From Roseovarius arcticus (lineage in GTDB: Bacteria > Pseudomonadota > Alphaproteobacteria > Rhodobacterales > Rhodobacteraceae): a stretch of 64,000 nt of DNA. Of the stretch, positions 8,929 to 18,174 are shown one piece after another (position 1 is the stretch's first letter; every line of letters begins with the position of its first letter). The stretch lies in assembly GCF_006125015.1 (NCBI RefSeq), contig NZ_SZZN01000001.1, positions 2,976,001 through 3,040,000 of the forward strand. The letters are read 5' to 3'. The notes beneath the pieces were generated by a model. It made no database searches and had not been told where the DNA came from. It saw only the letters and a program-made list of their open reading frames with translations. Made by a program: the position numbers and the translations under genes.

Positions 8929-9484
8929 CGACGGGCCGTACCTCTGTCACTTCGGGAATGTAATGACGCAAGAGGTTCTCAATTCCCATCTTCAGCGTGA
9001 TGGTCGAGGACGGGCAACCAGCACAGGCGCCTTGCATGTGCAGGTAAACAACGCCCCGGTCAAAACCATGGAACGTGATATCACCGCCGTCCTGCGCTAC
9101 CGCAGGCCGCACACGTGTATCCAGCAGCTCCTTGATCTGGTTTACGATTTCGCCGTCTTCGCCGCTATGCTCTGAATGACCCGACGGCGCGGTACCGCCA
9201 TCTTTCATCACTGGCATCCCGGACTGGAAATGCTCCATGATCGCGCCCAGGATCGCGGGCTTAATATGGTCCCACTCGACTGCTTCAGCCTTTGTCACAG
9301 TGACAAAGTCATTGCCAAAGAAGACTGCCGTCACACCATCCACCGCAAAAACGCGCGTTGCCAGTGGCGACGCGCCTGCATTCTCGGATGACGGAAAATC
9401 AGCCGTGCCTGCGGGCAGGACGGTTTGGCCCGGCAGGAATTTCAAAGTCGCCGGGTTGGGCGTAGATTCGGTCTGAATGAACAT
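8921..9484 (-). CDS. nfuA: Fe-S carrier protein NfuA/NifU-like
   Basis: Iron-sulfur carrier of 187 residues that passes [4Fe-4S] clusters to target enzymes. The N-terminal Nfu scaffold domain starts MFIQTESTPNPATLKFLPG. The C-terminal NifU domain (about 115-185) carries the cluster-binding pair C154 and C157 in CAGCPSST. First gene of the nfuA-tsaB-rimI unit; the upstream 245 bases hold no gene and should carry the promoter. Confidence 0.93.
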   Translation of the reverse strand: MFIQTESTPNPATLKFLPGQTVLPAGTADFPSSENAGASPLATRVFAVDGVTAVFFGNDFVTVTKAEAVEWDHIKPAILGAIMEHFQSGMPVMKDGGTAPSGHSEHSGEDGEIVNQIKELLDTRVRPAVAQDGGDITFHGFDRGVVYLHMQGACAGCPSSTITLKMGIENLLRHYIPEVTEVRPVGV

Positions 9485-9730
9485 GATGCACCCCTGATTT
9501 GCCTCAATGACATATGCGCGCGACCAAACCCCGAGTCAAGGTTTGGAACGATTCTAAGTTGGTACCGCCCATTCACCTTGCCTGAAATATCCCCGCCGGA
9601 GGCATTCCTGCCTCAGCAACAATTCCGACATCAGCATTTCGTGTCACGCCTGCGCCGCGCCAGTGCTGAGGCCCGTCGGGGCCGAGATTTACCGCATGCG
9701 CCCTAGCGCATTCCGCTGGACTGCGCCCCA

Positions 9731-10336
9731 TCAAACCTTGGAAGGGTCCCACGCGGCCAGAACCTTGGAATTGTCGTCGCTGTCATACTCGTAGAGGACC
9801 TCCTCGGTCACGCCCGGCAGCTTGCCAAAATCTGCGGCCAGCGCTTTGGGATACCAAGTTTGCCCGACCCTGCCCGGAAAAATTTCGGACAAAATGCTTG
9901 AGGTGCTGCGCGCGCAGAATGCCATTGGAACGGCGCCCGAGGATTTGGCCAACCGCATTGCCCTTTCGGCCTGCGCGGGTGTCACGTCCAGCTCTTGGAT
10001 TTTGACGTGAAAGGTGTTGCGCGCGTGGTAGCGGGTGTAGACGTCGGCGATCATCGGCGTCACGCCATAGATAACATCTTCTTGCTCGGCGATCGTTTCA
10101 TGCTCGAACGATCCGGATCCGTCAAAGATCACCCGCTGCGAGCCGTTGATCATCAGCGACGAATGTGCGCCCGACCCGTTATTGTTGTTCAGCATCGTGA
10201 AAAGCGTCAGGCGCGGCGGGCCGTCATGTTGGTAGGCCGCGCGCATCACTTCCTCATCCGTCGCCCAGTCACCCTGAGGGGCTGCACAGCCTGCAACAGA
10301 CAGAATGGCGCACAGTGCCATGATTGCATAGCGCAT
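9731..10336 (-). CDS. Conserved hypothetical lipoprotein
   Basis: Protein of 201 residues with a lipoprotein signal: hydrophobic stretch and lipobox VAGC, lipidated at C17. The rest is soluble, probably periplasmic. A block near NGSGAHSSLMINGSQRVIFDGSG and a later FCARSTSSILSE with Cys/Ser residues hint at a papain-like or DUF4105-like fold, but I cannot name a family with confidence. The gene is transcribed away from nothing obvious; the cytochrome oxidase microgene follows upstream on the same strand at 10374-10508. Function unknown. Confidence 0.8.
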   Translation of the reverse strand: MRYAIMALCAILSVAGCAAPQGDWATDEEVMRAAYQHDGPPRLTLFTMLNNNNGSGAHSSLMINGSQRVIFDGSGSFEHETIAEQEDVIYGVTPMIADVYTRYHARNTFHVKIQELDVTPAQAERAMRLAKSSGAVPMAFCARSTSSILSEIFPGRVGQTWYPKALAADFGKLPGVTEEVLYEYDSDDNSKVLAAWDPSKV

Positions 10337-10373
10337 AAAGTCGCTCCTAATTACTGCCCCGCGGGGCGAGCGA

Positions 10374-10508
10374 TCAACCGTTGACCAGTGCCATGAAAAT
10401 CAGGACGCAAATAGAAAAAATCGCCACGCGTGTCGACCACTTGATGAACGCATCGAACGTCTTTTCCTGTTCTGTGGTGTCCATCTCGCCATGTTTGTAC
10501 TCAGCCAT
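10374..10508 (-). CDS. aa3-type cytochrome c oxidase subunit IV
   Basis: A 44-residue protein starting MAEYKHGEMDTTEQEKTF, with the acidic/basic block TFDAFIKWSTRVA and a single transmembrane helix (about 28-42, IFSICVLIFMALV). This fits the bacterial aa3-type oxidase subunit IV family, which packs against the oxidase core in the inner membrane. A ribosome-binding site ACGGT is weak. The gene sits apart from the main oxidase genes, as is usual in Rhodobacterales. Confidence 0.86.
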   Translation of the reverse strand: MAEYKHGEMDTTEQEKTFDAFIKWSTRVAIFSICVLIFMALVNG

Positions 10509-10687
10509 GTGAAATACCGTCCTTTTGGTGCCGACATATCCGGCTGATTAAAGTGTTTCGCCCAAATTCTCAATCAGGAAATTCGGCAAACCGCAAGCGG
10601 CGCGCGCGGCCTGATATGCCCTCCGCTCCATCAGCCCGCCGAGATTGAATGCGACGGTGCGACATTGTCCACCGCGCATCGCCAGGC

Positions 10688-11143
10688 TCAAGCCTTTTCC
10701 AGCTCGGCAGCCAATTGAAAGCCGATCCTCTCCGGCTCGGCCTGCGCCTCGGGTTTTGGCAGGGCGCGCAGGATGACGCTAAGCTGGCTGACATGCTGCA
10801 CCAGCTGCGTTTTACTGCCCGACGCATCACTGCCGTAAAAGGTGATTACATCGGGGTCGAAGTACCCCATTCCCTCGATTTTCAGCACACCTGCATCGCC
10901 GCCGACGAAGCCCATGGCGACCTCATGCTCATTATCCAGCGCCTTCTCGAAATTCTGGATATAAAGGATCAAACGCTCGTAAGCCCATTCCGCCTCACTC
11001 TTATTCTCGAACGGCTTGGCCTTCATGCTGGCGGGCGCATTCTCGGCAGGGCTGGAGTGCGCTTTGCCGGTATGCACCTCGCGGCAGCGCGGCAGGGCAT
11101 CGGCTTCGACAACCTCGGCTGTCGTGTTGATCTCTTCGCTCAC
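10688..11143 (-). CDS. DUF6173-like conserved protein
   Basis: Cytoplasmic protein of 151 residues with no signal or membrane segment. The N-terminal 40 residues look disordered; the core (about 45-140) includes AEWAYERLILYIQNFEK, then VAMGFVGGDAGVLKIEGMGY and ITFYG, an alpha/beta arrangement that resembles the alphaproteobacterial DUF6173 family from memory. Function unknown. Its ATG overlaps the stop of the upstream metallo-hydrolase by 4 bases, so the two are co-translated. Confidence 0.72.
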   Translation of the reverse strand: MSEEINTTAEVVEADALPRCREVHTGKAHSSPAENAPASMKAKPFENKSEAEWAYERLILYIQNFEKALDNEHEVAMGFVGGDAGVLKIEGMGYFDPDVITFYGSDASGSKTQLVQHVSQLSVILRALPKPEAQAEPERIGFQLAAELEKA

Positions 11144-12201
11144 ATGCTCTCTCCCTTAACCTGCCACAGCCAAGCGCCATCGTCCTGGCGGCTACGTGTT
11201 ACTCGGCCCAGCTTATGCAAGTGGTTCAGATGTGCAACCGCCTCGACCAAAGCGAGGCCGTATGTCCCAGCGTCGATGCGGCGTTTAAATAGCGGCGCGA
11301 AACAGTCCGCTGCTGTGCGCGGCATGTCCAGATGCGCCTCCAGCCGTCTAAGCGCGCCGTGGTGATTCTCGACGAGTTGGCGCATCCGCAGCGGCAAGCC
11401 GGTAAAGGGCAGCTTGTGACCGCCCAGCACCAGATGATCCGGCCGCGCAAATCCGGCAAGCCTATCGCAGGCCTCCAGCCAGTCGGCGACGGGATCGGCC
11501 TCAGGCTCGGTCGGATAAACGCCCAGGTTAGGACTGATTGACGGCAGGATCTGATCCCCGGAAATGACCAGATTGCAGTCCCGGCTCCACAGCGTCAGAT
11601 GCTCAGGCGCGTGGCCATTGCCGGTGCGCACGTCCCATATGCGGCCCGCTGCCTCGATGGTGTCGCCCTCTTGGACCCGCGTGTAGCCCACCGGCAAGGG
11701 CGCGCAGCTGTCGGCAAAGTTGTAAGGTCGCGCATCTTTGCGGGCCTCATATATTTCGGGATCCATCCCTGCACTGCGCCAGTAATCCAGCGCTTGCGGC
11801 GTCGGGCGCGCCTCTTCGTCCAGAATCAGCATCCGCGCCATCAGCCATGCGGTGCGGGTGGTCACAAGCGGCGCATCAAAGCGCTCCATCAGCCAGCCGA
11901 CCATGCCGACATGATCGGGGTGGTGATGCGTCAGGATTACGCGGCTGACGGGTTGGCCCCGCAATGGCCCGGCCAGCAGCGCTTCCCATATCGCGGTGTT
12001 GCGACGAGATTGGATACCGGTGTCCACGATGGTCCAGCCGCCCGCGTCCTCAAGTGCGTAGATATTGACGTGGTCCAGCGCCATTGGCAGCGGTAGGCGC
12101 ATCCATAGAACGCCCGGGGCAATCTGGGTCGCGGCGCCCTCTGCGGGCGGTTCGGGCCACGGATACCTTATGCCGGTCTCGTCGGTCGTCTTGGGGGGCA
12201 T
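11140..12201 (-). CDS. MBL-fold metallo-hydrolase
   Basis: Hydrolase of 353 residues with the binuclear metal motif THHHPDHVG near 91-99, plus the later ligands in TGNGHAPEHLTLW and GGHKLPF. The C-terminal part forms a winged-helix-like segment, as in the LACTB2/glyoxalase II-like branch that ends in a helical domain. Cytoplasmic; substrate unknown. The gene is divergent from sua5 with about 85 bases between starts and is followed by the DUF6173-like gene with a 4-base overlap. Confidence 0.87.
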   Translation of the reverse strand: MPPKTTDETGIRYPWPEPPAEGAATQIAPGVLWMRLPLPMALDHVNIYALEDAGGWTIVDTGIQSRRNTAIWEALLAGPLRGQPVSRVILTHHHPDHVGMVGWLMERFDAPLVTTRTAWLMARMLILDEEARPTPQALDYWRSAGMDPEIYEARKDARPYNFADSCAPLPVGYTRVQEGDTIEAAGRIWDVRTGNGHAPEHLTLWSRDCNLVISGDQILPSISPNLGVYPTEPEADPVADWLEACDRLAGFARPDHLVLGGHKLPFTGLPLRMRQLVENHHGALRRLEAHLDMPRTAADCFAPLFKRRIDAGTYGLALVEAVAHLNHLHKLGRVTRSRQDDGAWLWQVKGESM

Positions 12202-12286
12202 CGGCTATCCTTGGCAATCGAACGGGTGCGCGGTAGTCACGTACCAGTTTCTGAACACCCCCTCCACCCCAAGGATCCCAGCGCCG

Positions 12287-13234
12287 ATGCACACCCGCAC
12301 CCTCGCCCCAGATGCCGCCGGCATCACTGACGCCGCAAGGCTGATCGCAGACGGCCAGCTGGTCGCGATCCCGACCGAGACGGTCTATGGCCTTGCAGGC
12401 GATGCGCTCAATAGCACCGCCGTCGCCCGCATTTTCGAGGCGAAGGGCAGGCCCAGCTTTAACCCACTGATCGTGCATGTCGCGGATAGCGCGGCGGCGC
12501 AAACATACGGCGTCTGGTCTGATATGGCGGACCGGCTCGCACAAGCCTTTTGGCCCGGCCCTTTGACACTGGTTCTGCCGCTGCGCGCAGGTGCGGGCCT
12601 ATCGCCGCTGGTTTCCGCCGGGCAGGACAGCGTCGCGATCCGCGTGCCTGCGCATCCCATCGCACAGGCCCTGTTGGCTGCCAGCGGTGCGCCCCTGGCC
12701 GCACCATCGGCCAACCCATCAGGGCGCATCAGCCCGACGCAACCCCAGCATGTCCTGAGCGGCCTGGATGGCCGCATAGCCGCCATTCTGGATGGCGGTC
12801 CGTGTGACGTAGGCGTAGAATCGACCATCATTGGCCTGACGGGCACGCCAATACTGCTTCGTCCCGGTGGCTTGCCGGTCGAGGCGATAGAGGCTGCACT
12901 TGGCGCACCCCTTGCGCTGCACAGCGAGCATGATGCCATCACGGCCCCCGGCCAGATGGCATCGCATTATGCGCCTACCGCCACCATGCGGTTGAACGCC
13001 GACTCTTCCCGCGCCGGAGAGGTGATGCTCGGATTTGGCGGCACCCCCGGCGCTGAGTTGGATCTGTCACTTTCGGGGGATCTAATCGAGGCGGCAGCAG
13101 CCCTGTTTGGCCATCTGCACACGCTGGATGTCAGCGGTGCAAAGGCTATTGCGGTAGCGCCCGTACCAGAACGCGGCCTCGGCCGCGCAATCAATGACAG
13201 GCTGCGGCGGGCCGCAGCGCCAAAGCCAGACTAG
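12287..13234 (+). CDS. sua5: L-threonylcarbamoyladenylate synthase
   Basis: Makes threonylcarbamoyl-AMP from threonine, bicarbonate and ATP, the first step of t6A37 synthesis. The 315-residue protein has the YrdC domain first ([13 protein letters not shown] near 29-41, [13 protein letters not shown]) and a C-terminal Sua5 domain with SHYAPTATM before it, so it is the long Sua5 type rather than short TsaC. I chose ATG 12287; upstream in-frame codons extend into the divergent promoter region and show no family similarity. It meets Trm112 tail to tail with a 4-base overlap. Confidence 0.93.
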   Translation: MHTRTLAPDAAGITDAARLIADGQLVAIPTETVYGLAGDALNSTAVARIFEAKGRPSFNPLIVHVADSAAAQTYGVWSDMADRLAQAFWPGPLTLVLPLRAGAGLSPLVSAGQDSVAIRVPAHPIAQALLAASGAPLAAPSANPSGRISPTQPQHVLSGLDGRIAAILDGGPCDVGVESTIIGLTGTPILLRPGGLPVEAIEAALGAPLALHSEHDAITAPGQMASHYAPTATMRLNADSSRAGEVMLGFGGTPGAELDLSLSGDLIEAAAALFGHLHTLDVSGAKAIAVAPVPERGLGRAINDRLRRAAAPKPD

Positions 13235-13422
13235 TCGAGCACGCGCGCCTCACTGATCAACAGTATGGGAACGCCGGCCCGAATAGGAAAGGCAAGCCCA
13301 GCTGTGCGGCTAATCAACTCGCCAGAGGCTGCGTCATATTCCAGACGCTGGTGGCTATTGGGGCAAACCAGCGCCTCCAACATGCGGCGGTCAAACTCTG
13401 GCGCGCCGATCTTATCTGTCAT
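13231..13422 (-). CDS. Trm112 family protein
   Basis: Small 63-residue protein with the Trm112 pattern: [39 protein letters not shown]. Trm112 proteins activate methyltransferases in eukaryotes and archaea; the bacterial role is less clear. Start overlaps the stop of the LON-domain gene by 4 bases, so the two are translated together. Confidence 0.92.
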   Translation of the reverse strand: MTDKIGAPEFDRRMLEALVCPNSHQRLEYDAASGELISRTAGLAFPIRAGVPILLISEARVLD

Positions 13423-14063
13423 TGCAGCATCCCCTCGCCGTCACCGCCCCGCATAGCGAACTCGATCAATGTTAGCAGCGTCTCGCGCCGCGTGCTCAGC
13501 GATGGCGCCTCTAAAAGCGCCTGTTTGTCCTCAGGCTCGAACCCCAGCAGCATTGATAGCGAATTTATCAACAGCTCGTCATCGGCTTCCTTGAGGCTGT
13601 TCCAATCGGTCTGCAGATCCTCGGCCTCAAAATACTGCGCCAGTATGCCCAAAAACTTCTCGCGGTCGAATGCGGTATCGCCCTCCTCCGGCCCATTGTC
13701 ACGTTCGAACCCGGTCCATGACACGCGTGCGCGGCGGTAGGGTGTGAATCCCTCGACCTCTTCGATCAGGCGAAAGCGTGACATGCCAGCTAGCGTGACC
13801 ATATACCTCCCATCCTCTGTTTCAGAGAATTGCGAGATGCGTCCGGCGCAGCCAATGGTGTGCAGACCCGGCCCAGCGCGGCCCGGCACCTTGTTCGGCT
13901 GGATCATCCCGATCAAGCGGCACGGCGTTTTTAAGGCATCGTCGAACATCGCAAGATAACGTGGCTCAAATAGGTGCAGCGGCAGCCGCGCGCGAGGAAG
14001 CAAAAGAGCACCCGGCAGCGGAAAAAGCGGAATGACATCGGGAAGATCTGTATTTTGCGTCAT
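13419..14063 (-). CDS. LON peptidase substrate-binding domain protein
   Basis: Protein of 214 residues that consists of the N-terminal (substrate-binding) LON domain only: [26 protein letters not shown] is the typical opening (positions 11-36), and no ATPase or protease domain follows. Such stand-alone LON domain proteins are common in alphaproteobacteria; function is not established. It is preceded by the thioredoxin-TPR gene on the same strand and followed by Trm112. Confidence 0.92.
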   Translation of the reverse strand: MTQNTDLPDVIPLFPLPGALLLPRARLPLHLFEPRYLAMFDDALKTPCRLIGMIQPNKVPGRAGPGLHTIGCAGRISQFSETEDGRYMVTLAGMSRFRLIEEVEGFTPYRRARVSWTGFERDNGPEEGDTAFDREKFLGILAQYFEAEDLQTDWNSLKEADDELLINSLSMLLGFEPEDKQALLEAPSLSTRRETLLTLIEFAMRGGDGEGMLQ

Positions 14064-14126
14064 GCCCTCATACCTAGCCCTTGGCGCGCGCCGGACAACA
14101 GCCCAGCGCGCGCCGTTTGCATGACG

Positions 14127-15041
14127 TTACGCAAATATCATCGAGCTCAGCTTGCGCCGACCGCTCAGCACAACTGGATCGTTCGGCTTAAGCGCGTCAA
14201 AGACCGTAAAGAGCTGCGTCTTGGCCGCGCCCTCGTTCCACTCCGCGTCGCGTCGGAACAGCTCCAGCAGGTGATCGACAGCCTCGCCGCTCTGTCCGCT
14301 TGCGGCCAGCGCTACGGCCAGATCGTAGCGCGCCTGATGGTTCGCCGGATCGGCCTCGACCGCTGCCTCCAGCTCGCCTATCGGGCCGGCGTCGGCGGCT
14401 TGGCGGGCCAAGGCCAACTGCGCATGCGCGGCTTCGATTTCAGCCGCTGTGCCAATTTCCGCAGGCGCGCCGTTTAGCACGGCCTCGGCCTGCTCAAGCT
14501 CGCCCAGGGCGATATGCGCGCGCGCCAAACCGCCAAAGGCAGCAGCGTTCGTGGGGTCCTCTTCTGCGATTGCGGCAAAGGTCTGTGCGGCGGATGTGGC
14601 ATCACCCTCGTCCAGCATCTCGTCAGCGGCGGCGACAGCTTCGGCCAGACCATCCTCTTCCGGGGCCGCGCCGCCCGCTGCCGCGACGGCGCGTGCGACA
14701 AATTCGTTCAATTCAGAGCCAGAGACATTTCCCTGAAACCCGTCAATCGGCTGGCCTTGCCAGAACGCATAGACTGTCGGAACCGACTGCACACGCAGCT
14801 GTCCGGCGATGCCCTGATTTTCGTCGACGTTCACCTTGGCCATGCGGACGGCGCCGCCGGCCTTGGTCACGGCAGCCTCCAGCGCAGGGCCCAGGGTCTT
14901 GCAGGGGCCACACCAAGGTGCCCAGAAGTCAACGATCACAGGTATGGTCTGCGACATCTCGACAACCTCGGCCATAAAGTCAGCCTCGGATACGTCCTTG
15001 ATCAGATCGGTCGCGGGGGCCTGGCCACCAAGTTCTATCAT
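14127..15041 (-). CDS. Thioredoxin-TPR co-chaperone (YbbN/CnoX-like)
   Basis: Protein of 304 residues with an N-terminal thioredoxin domain (about 20-125, active site WCGPC with C44 and C47) and a C-terminal region of tetratricopeptide-like helices rich in Ala (about 135-300). This layout matches YbbN/CnoX, a redox holdase that works with chaperones. Unlike Escherichia coli YbbN, the CxxC pair is kept here, so redox activity is likely. It lies 63 bases upstream of the LON-domain gene. Confidence 0.92.
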   Translation of the reverse strand: MIELGGQAPATDLIKDVSEADFMAEVVEMSQTIPVIVDFWAPWCGPCKTLGPALEAAVTKAGGAVRMAKVNVDENQGIAGQLRVQSVPTVYAFWQGQPIDGFQGNVSGSELNEFVARAVAAAGGAAPEEDGLAEAVAAADEMLDEGDATSAAQTFAAIAEEDPTNAAAFGGLARAHIALGELEQAEAVLNGAPAEIGTAAEIEAAHAQLALARQAADAGPIGELEAAVEADPANHQARYDLAVALAASGQSGEAVDHLLELFRRDAEWNEGAAKTQLFTVFDALKPNDPVVLSGRRKLSSMIFA

Positions 15042-15148
15042 CTCATCTCGCCTCGCTAAATTGCGCTTTGAAGACTACATGGCCCGCCGCGCCGCGCCTT
15101 GCAAGGGCTCGGGCCGCCGCCGCGCAAACACTGGGCCCCGGCGCCGCC

Positions 15149-15937
15149 TTACAAATCGAACGTCGCGAACACAGGCGCATGATCGCTTGGCTTCTCCCAT
15201 CCGCGCGCGGCGCGCAGGACGCGGCTCGAATGGCCCGCGCTTGCGATATCGCCCGTGGCCCATACATGATCCAGCCGCCGCCCCTTGTCGGCGGCATCCC
15301 AATCCTTGGCGCGGTAGGACCACCAGCTATAGAGCGGCCCGTCCGGAATATCGGCGCGTGTCACGTCGCGCCAGCCCCCCGCCTCCATCACATTTTCCAG
15401 ATGCTCGACCTCGATGGGGGTGTGGCTAACGACCTTCAAGAGTTGTTTGTGGCTCCAAACGTCATCTTCGCGCGGGGCGATGTTCAGATCGCCGACAAGG
15501 ATGGCGCGCTCGGGCCGGTCAGCGCGGGACCAATCGCGCAGGTCCGTCAGATAATCCAGCTTCTGCCCAAACTTCTCGTTCACCTCGCGGTCCGCGACGT
15601 CACCGCCTGCGGGGACGTAAAAGTTATGGATGATCACACCATTTTCCAGCCGCCCAGCGACATGGCGTGCGTGACCCAGCGCAGCAAAGTCATGATCTCC
15701 GACATCCTCAATTGGAAGCTTCGACAGTATGGCGACGCCGTTATACCCCTTTTGCCCGCGCGCAATCATGTGGGTATAGCCCAGCGCGGCAAAATCCTCG
15801 ATCGGGATCTTGTCGACCGGGCTCTTGCATTCCTGCAGGCATAGGATGTCGGGGGCCTCTTCGGACAGCAGCTTGCACACTAAGGGCTCGCGCAGCCGGA
15901 CCGAGTTTATGTTCCAAGTGGCGAGGGTAAAGGTCAT
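15149..15937 (-). CDS. xthA: Exodeoxyribonuclease III
   Basis: Apurinic/apyrimidinic endonuclease and 3' exonuclease of base-excision repair, 262 residues. Motifs of the exonuclease-endonuclease-phosphatase fold are present in order: ATWNINSVRLR, LCLQECKSP (catalytic Glu), GYNGVAIL, NFYVPAGGD, LVGDLNIAP (Asp and Asn) and SDHAPV at the C terminus (catalytic His). Full length. Monocistronic in appearance. Confidence 0.95.
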   Translation of the reverse strand: MTFTLATWNINSVRLREPLVCKLLSEEAPDILCLQECKSPVDKIPIEDFAALGYTHMIARGQKGYNGVAILSKLPIEDVGDHDFAALGHARHVAGRLENGVIIHNFYVPAGGDVADREVNEKFGQKLDYLTDLRDWSRADRPERAILVGDLNIAPREDDVWSHKQLLKVVSHTPIEVEHLENVMEAGGWRDVTRADIPDGPLYSWWSYRAKDWDAADKGRRLDHVWATGDIASAGHSSRVLRAARGWEKPSDHAPVFATFDL

Positions 15938-16045
15938 GGCGGGCGTCTCCGTCGGGCTGAGGGTATGGCCCTCCTGCGTATCAGAGCGCCGAGAGGCGGG
16001 CCATGCAAATCAGCAAAAGTCATTCGCGCAGCATGCCCTTTTGCC

Positions 16046-16072
16046 AAAAAAAGACCCCGGCAAAAGCCGGGG
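16046..16072 (-). terminator. Rho-independent terminator of the response regulator gene
   Basis: On the minus strand a perfect 7-bp stem (CCCCGGC / GCCGGGG, loop TTTT) is followed by TC and a run of seven T. It lies about 130 bases past the stop of the response regulator gene at 16206. Confidence 0.85.
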
Positions 16073-16205
16073 CCAGTCCAACAGGGAGGTGCATGTACGT
16101 GCCGGACATGCGGCCGGATTACAGCGTCGCTGGGACGCTCTGATAGGTGAACAGTCGCCGGACCCTGCACGTTCCAAGGCGCAGCAGGACCTCGCGGAAA
16201 TCCGC

Positions 16206-16892
16206 TTAGGACAACAGGCGATATCCCCCGCTTTCGGTGACCAGCAGGCGGGCGTTCGACGGGTCCGGCTCAATCTTTTGGCGCAGGCGGTAGATATGCG
16301 TCTCTAGCGTGTGAGTCGTGACGCCCGCATTATAACCCCAGACCTCGTGCAAGAGCACGTCGCGCGCCACCACACCATCGGTTGAGCGGTAGAGGAATTT
16401 GAGAATGTTCGTTTCCTTCTCGGTCAGGCGCACCTTGCGCCCACCCTCGTCCACCAAAATCTTTAGCGCGGGCCGGAAGCTGTATGGACCCAGCTGAAAC
16501 ACGGCGTCCTCAGATTGCTCATGTTGGCGCAACTGCGCCCGGATGCGGGCCAGAAGGACAGGAAACTTGAACGGCTTGGTCACATAATCATTCGCCCCGG
16601 CGTCGAGGCCAAGGATCGTGTCGGCGTCGCCGTCATGGCCGGTCAGCATCAATATGGGGCTTTTCACCCCCTGCTTGCGCATCAGGCGACATAATTCGCG
16701 TCCATCGGTGTCGGGCAAACCGACATCGAGGATGATCAGATCATAGTTGGAATCGCGCGCATGGGTCATCGCCTCGGCGCCGGTGCCGGCCTCGAATACG
16801 TCGAAATCTTCGGTCATCACCAATTGTTCGCCCAGCGCCTCGCGCAGATCCTCGTCATCGTCCACGAGTAGGATTTTTTTGAGCTGTGCCAT
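16206..16892 (-). CDS. OmpR/PhoB-type response regulator
   Basis: Two-component transcription regulator of 228 residues. Receiver domain with acidic pocket D11-D13, phosphoacceptor D56 in LIILDVGLP and the conserved Lys in YVTKPFKFP. The C-terminal winged helix-turn-helix (about 130-228) includes LTEKETNILKFLYR and THTLETHIYRLRQKI. I chose ATG 16892, which has GAGGG upstream; an in-frame ATG at 16925 is less likely. No sensor kinase gene is adjacent, so its partner is unknown. It is divergent from ribA with about 150 bases between. Confidence 0.93.
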   Translation of the reverse strand: MAQLKKILLVDDDEDLREALGEQLVMTEDFDVFEAGTGAEAMTHARDSNYDLIILDVGLPDTDGRELCRLMRKQGVKSPILMLTGHDGDADTILGLDAGANDYVTKPFKFPVLLARIRAQLRQHEQSEDAVFQLGPYSFRPALKILVDEGGRKVRLTEKETNILKFLYRSTDGVVARDVLLHEVWGYNAGVTTHTLETHIYRLRQKIEPDPSNARLLVTESGGYRLLS

Positions 16893-17039
16893 GGGGTGTC
16901 CCTCTTTTGGTTCTGTTACTTCCAAGATGTGCCCGTATGCCGCTACGGCAAGAAATGCGTCAACGCGATCACGCCCTAGTGTAGCATGCGCGGCATATGT
17001 TTCATTTTCGTGCGATAAAGGCTAGATCGGGACCAAGCC

Positions 17040-18158
17040 ATGAAAGCGTCCGGAATGAGCCTGCGACCCGACATCACCCACCTGCTTGCCCGGGTCCGCG
17101 CCGATCTGGCGATGGGCCTGCCAGTCGCGCTGACCAGCGCGGAGGGCGGCGCACTGGTTGCCGCTGCCGAGACGGTTGACGCGCCCCGTCTCGAAGCGCT
17201 GCGCAGTCTGGCCGATGAGGCAGGCGTGCCTCTGGCGCTGGCTGTGACCGCCCGGCGGGCCGAAACGCTAAAGGCGCGCGCCTATGACGGCGATTTGGCG
17301 CGCATTATCCTGCCGCCGGACGCAGATCTCGCATGCATTCGTGCAGTCGCCAGCCCGGAAAACGATCTGGACAGTCCGATGAAAGGACCGTTTCGCACCC
17401 AGCGGGGCGAGGATGCAGGCCTGCACCGTCTTGCATTGTCGCTGGCCAAGTCTGCGCGCCTCTTGCCCGCCATGCTGGTGCTACCATTTCCGGACGCCGC
17501 CGCCCGCGCCGCCACTGAAAATCTAAGCGTGCTTCCTGCTGAGGCGGCGAAGGCAGCGATGCGCATTGCCAGCCCGCCCCACGCCGTTGCCCGCGCCCGC
17601 GTGCCGCTCGCCGCCAGCCATGCGGGCCGCGTTCACGTATTTCGCCCCGAAGACGGCAGCGAAGAGCACTACGCGATCGAGATCGGTAATCCCGCGCGCA
17701 GCACCCCGGTGCTGGCGCGGCTGCACTCTGCCTGCTTTACCGGCGATGTCCTTGGCAGCTTGAAATGCGATTGCGGTCCGCAACTTCGCGCCGCGCTGGC
17801 GCAAATGGGCAGCGCGGGCGCCGGCGTTCTGCTTTACCTCAACCAAGAGGGGCGCGGTATCGGCATGGCTAACAAAATGCGTGCCTACGCGCTTCAGGAT
17901 CAGGGCTTTGATACGGTTGAGGCAAACCACCGCCTCGGATTTGAGGATGATGAGCGCGACTTTCGCATTGGCGCGGGTATTCTGCGCAAAATGGGATTCA
18001 GTTCCGTTCGCCTGATGACAAACAACCCGGCTAAAATCGACATGATGCGCCGCAGCGGCGTGGACGTGACCGAGCGCGTACCGCTGATCGTGGGCCAGAC
18101 CGCACAGAACGCAGAATATCTGGCGACCAAGGCGCGCAAATCCGGGCATATCATGTAG
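17040..18158 (+). CDS. ribA: GTP cyclohydrolase II with long N-terminal region
   Basis: First committed enzyme of riboflavin synthesis: opens GTP to a diaminopyrimidinone. The C-terminal half (about 185-372) is a complete GTP cyclohydrolase II with zinc ligands C232, C243 and C245 (CFTGDVLGSLKCDC) and the active-site block NQEGRGIGMANKMRAY. The N-terminal 180 residues look like a degenerate DHBP synthase-like domain without that enzyme's acidic metal site, a form I know from Rhodobacterales. ATG 17040 is used; ATG 17055 (MSLRPDITHL) is an equally plausible start. Confidence 0.92.
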   Translation: MKASGMSLRPDITHLLARVRADLAMGLPVALTSAEGGALVAAAETVDAPRLEALRSLADEAGVPLALAVTARRAETLKARAYDGDLARIILPPDADLACIRAVASPENDLDSPMKGPFRTQRGEDAGLHRLALSLAKSARLLPAMLVLPFPDAAARAATENLSVLPAEAAKAAMRIASPPHAVARARVPLAASHAGRVHVFRPEDGSEEHYAIEIGNPARSTPVLARLHSACFTGDVLGSLKCDCGPQLRAALAQMGSAGAGVLLYLNQEGRGIGMANKMRAYALQDQGFDTVEANHRLGFEDDERDFRIGAGILRKMGFSSVRLMTNNPAKIDMMRRSGVDVTERVPLIVGQTAQNAEYLATKARKSGHIM

Positions 18159-18174
18159 CAGTCAGTTCTTCGGT

